Source: Candidatus Kaiserbacteria bacterium RIFCSPHIGHO2_02_FULL_54_11b
Lineage (GTDB): Bacteria; Patescibacteriota; Minisyncoccia; Phycocordibacterales; UBA2100
Length of the DNA: 13,004 bases
Direction: 5' to 3'
Assembly (NCBI GenBank): GCA_001781275.1
Contig: MFLH01000031.1
Location: 21,707-34,710 of the forward strand
Shown in pieces: positions 12,068-13,004 of this stretch. The notes under the pieces are model-generated. The model was not told the origin of the DNA. It saw only the letters and a program-made list of their open reading frames with translations, and searched no databases. Made by a program: the position numbers and the translations under genes. Every line of letters begins with the position of its first letter. Positions within the stretch are counted from its first letter, which is position 1.

Positions 12068-12145
12068 CTATTTCCTCCCTATCACCTTCTTGGCGGCTTC
12101 ATGATATGTGCGATGCCGAGGCCTGTAGTAAGTGACTTGCTGCAT
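12068..12145 (-). CDS. Possible 25-aa basic peptide, weak
   Basis: A short frame begins MQQVTYYRPRHRTYHEAAKK and ends VIGRK, directly after the glycoside hydrolase gene. It is strongly basic. There is no convincing Shine-Dalgarno sequence or -10 box, and no family is recognised. The frame is also open upstream into the preceding gene. It may simply be 3' untranslated sequence. Confidence 0.15.
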   Translation of the reverse strand: MQQVTYYRPRHRTYHEAAKKVIGRK

Positions 12146-12171
12146 GCGCGGGAGTTTCAACTCTAACTCTA

Positions 12172-13004
12172 TTATTGCCTGAAATAAAATACTCCGGTTT
12201 TTGCCGGGATAGCGACTGATCCCGAAACGATAGGTCCCGTCGAAGGGTGCCATACGCGGTACTGAGCACCGCCGGGGAATGTGTAGGTAAGGGTCGTGGC
12301 CGTCGGATTCACGACGGCGATGCCGTTTGTATACCTTCGTTCGTAGAGACCGCTTTGATGCTTTTGGTACACGCGTGTGGGGGTACCGTAGTCGTAATTC
12401 CAGTTCTCATAGTAGTAGAGCCCATGATTAATGCGGAAGTTCGCGCCCGGATTGTATTGCAGGTACGTGAGTGGATTCTTCTGGAAAAGCAGGTACGAGG
12501 CCAGGTAGAACTGTTCCATCGTGAGATCAATATTCCAATCTGCAGCCGGCGCGTAGTCGTGGAAGTGTTGCACGAGGAAGAACACTTTTTTATTCTGGTC
12601 CGTTATCTTTGTGATTGCCCGCATATAACGATCGAATTTTTCGGGCGACAGCCTGATCTCGAGTCCCTGCTCGGCAAGTGCCCCGTCATTCCACTCTATC
12701 CAACCCTCATTCAAATTAATGTCGGGATCACCCTTGCACGTTCCTGGAGGGCGGTTGACGTGATTATCGCAGGTCGCGTTGATACCGTTGTATATCACGT
12801 CGCCCGGGACCACCGCCTGGAGTGCCGTCGAGAAGGCCGTCATCGCAGCGTCCCAGTACGCGGTCGTTTTGCACAGGCCTTCCTGACAACCGTCTTGAAG
12901 TCCCGGGTCCGCAAAAGGATTTACATAGCCGTCGAAAAGGAGCGAATCAATGTCTGGATTTTGCTGCAAAGTCGTTGCCCAGAAATTCACGATATCCTGT
13001 CGAG
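12172..13004 (-). CDS. Putative glycoside hydrolase (GHL15-like), 5' end outside window
   Basis: The frame is open to the right edge (RQDIVNFWATTLQQNP before the first possible GTG at 12990), so the N-terminus is missing. About 277 residues are visible. An acidic strand end PDIDSLLFDGYVNP and a later EGWIEWNDGALAEQG look like the carboxylate positions of a TIM-barrel glycosidase. Barrel-type segments follow (KVFFLVQHFHDYAP, MEQFYLASYLLFQ, NPLTYLQYNPGANF). The end, from YERRYTNGIAVVNPTATTLTYTFPGGAQY, is a small beta-sandwich typical of glycosidase C-termini. The overall plan fits the hypothetical glycosyl hydrolase family 15 group, but this is recognition by pattern only. The Cys-containing loops (DGCQEGLCK, NATCDN, GTCKGD) suggest an exported protein. 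The substrate is unknown. Confidence 0.6.
   Translation of the reverse strand, partial: RQDIVNFWATTLQQNPDIDSLLFDGYVNPFADPGLQDGCQEGLCKTTAYWDAAMTAFSTALQAVVPGDVIYNGINATCDNHVNRPPGTCKGDPDINLNEGWIEWNDGALAEQGLEIRLSPEKFDRYMRAITKITDQNKKVFFLVQHFHDYAPAADWNIDLTMEQFYLASYLLFQKNPLTYLQYNPGANFRINHGLYYYENWNYDYGTPTRVYQKHQSGLYERRYTNGIAVVNPTATTLTYTFPGGAQYRVWHPSTGPIVSGSVAIPAKTGVFYFRQ

Noticed and set aside
12068..12253. 61-residue minus-strand frame at the end of the glycoside hydrolase gene
   Set aside because: More than 80 nt overlap the hydrolase in another frame. Only the distal 25 codons could be independent, and these have no ribosome site.

Overview
The window looks like a chromosomal stretch of a Patescibacteria/Candidate Phyla Radiation bacterium, most likely Parcubacteria-like. 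This is an inference from several traits: a short (about 194 aa) EF-Ts, compact ribosomal proteins, a zinc-free type B L31, a single-pass PEGA protein, a GHL15-like glycoside hydrolase, very short intergenic gaps and hairpins built on a CCCCGC/GCGGGG core. TGA ends at least two genes (1283 and 11098), so UGA is a normal stop, unlike in Gracilibacteria/Absconditabacteria. No rRNA, CRISPR, insertion sequence or phage module was seen.

Layout. From 10 kb down to 1 everything lies on the minus strand, in transcription order: rplY (L25), a secreted coiled-coil lytic transglycosylase, rpmE2 (L31B), prfA (RF1), a GNAT acetyltransferase, an unknown 144-aa protein, rpsB (S2), tsf (EF-Ts), a small membrane protein, tRNA-Thr(UGU), an HTH/LAGLIDADG-like protein, a membrane GT2 glycosyltransferase, a PEGA membrane protein, a strongly structured non-coding element, and pheS running off the left edge. 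A PfkB-family kinase is transcribed divergently from rplY. On the right are a convergent two-membrane-segment protein with its own terminator, and the 3' part of a glycoside hydrolase that runs off the right edge.

Functionally this is a translation core (L25, L31, RF1, S2, EF-Ts, tRNA-Thr, PheS) interleaved with cell-envelope genes (transglycosylase, glycosyltransferase, PEGA protein, SleB-like protein, glycoside hydrolase) and a few genes of unknown role.

The most notable property is how expression is laid out. Upstream of most genes a -10 hexamer (TATACT, TAGAAT, TATAGT, TACAAT or TATAAT) sits only 6 to 9 nt before the likely start codon, which predicts leaderless mRNAs. Two of these -10 boxes are fused in the same register to the foot of a perfect 16- or 21-bp hairpin. 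The same spacing also places a -10 box 8 nt before a 152-nt structured element (230-381) closed by a perfect 17-bp helix. That element is the best candidate for an undescribed small RNA gene here. The gene at 11098-11982 contrasts with the others: it has a near-consensus promoter, an operator-like palindrome, a normal leader with a Shine-Dalgarno sequence, and an intrinsic terminator.
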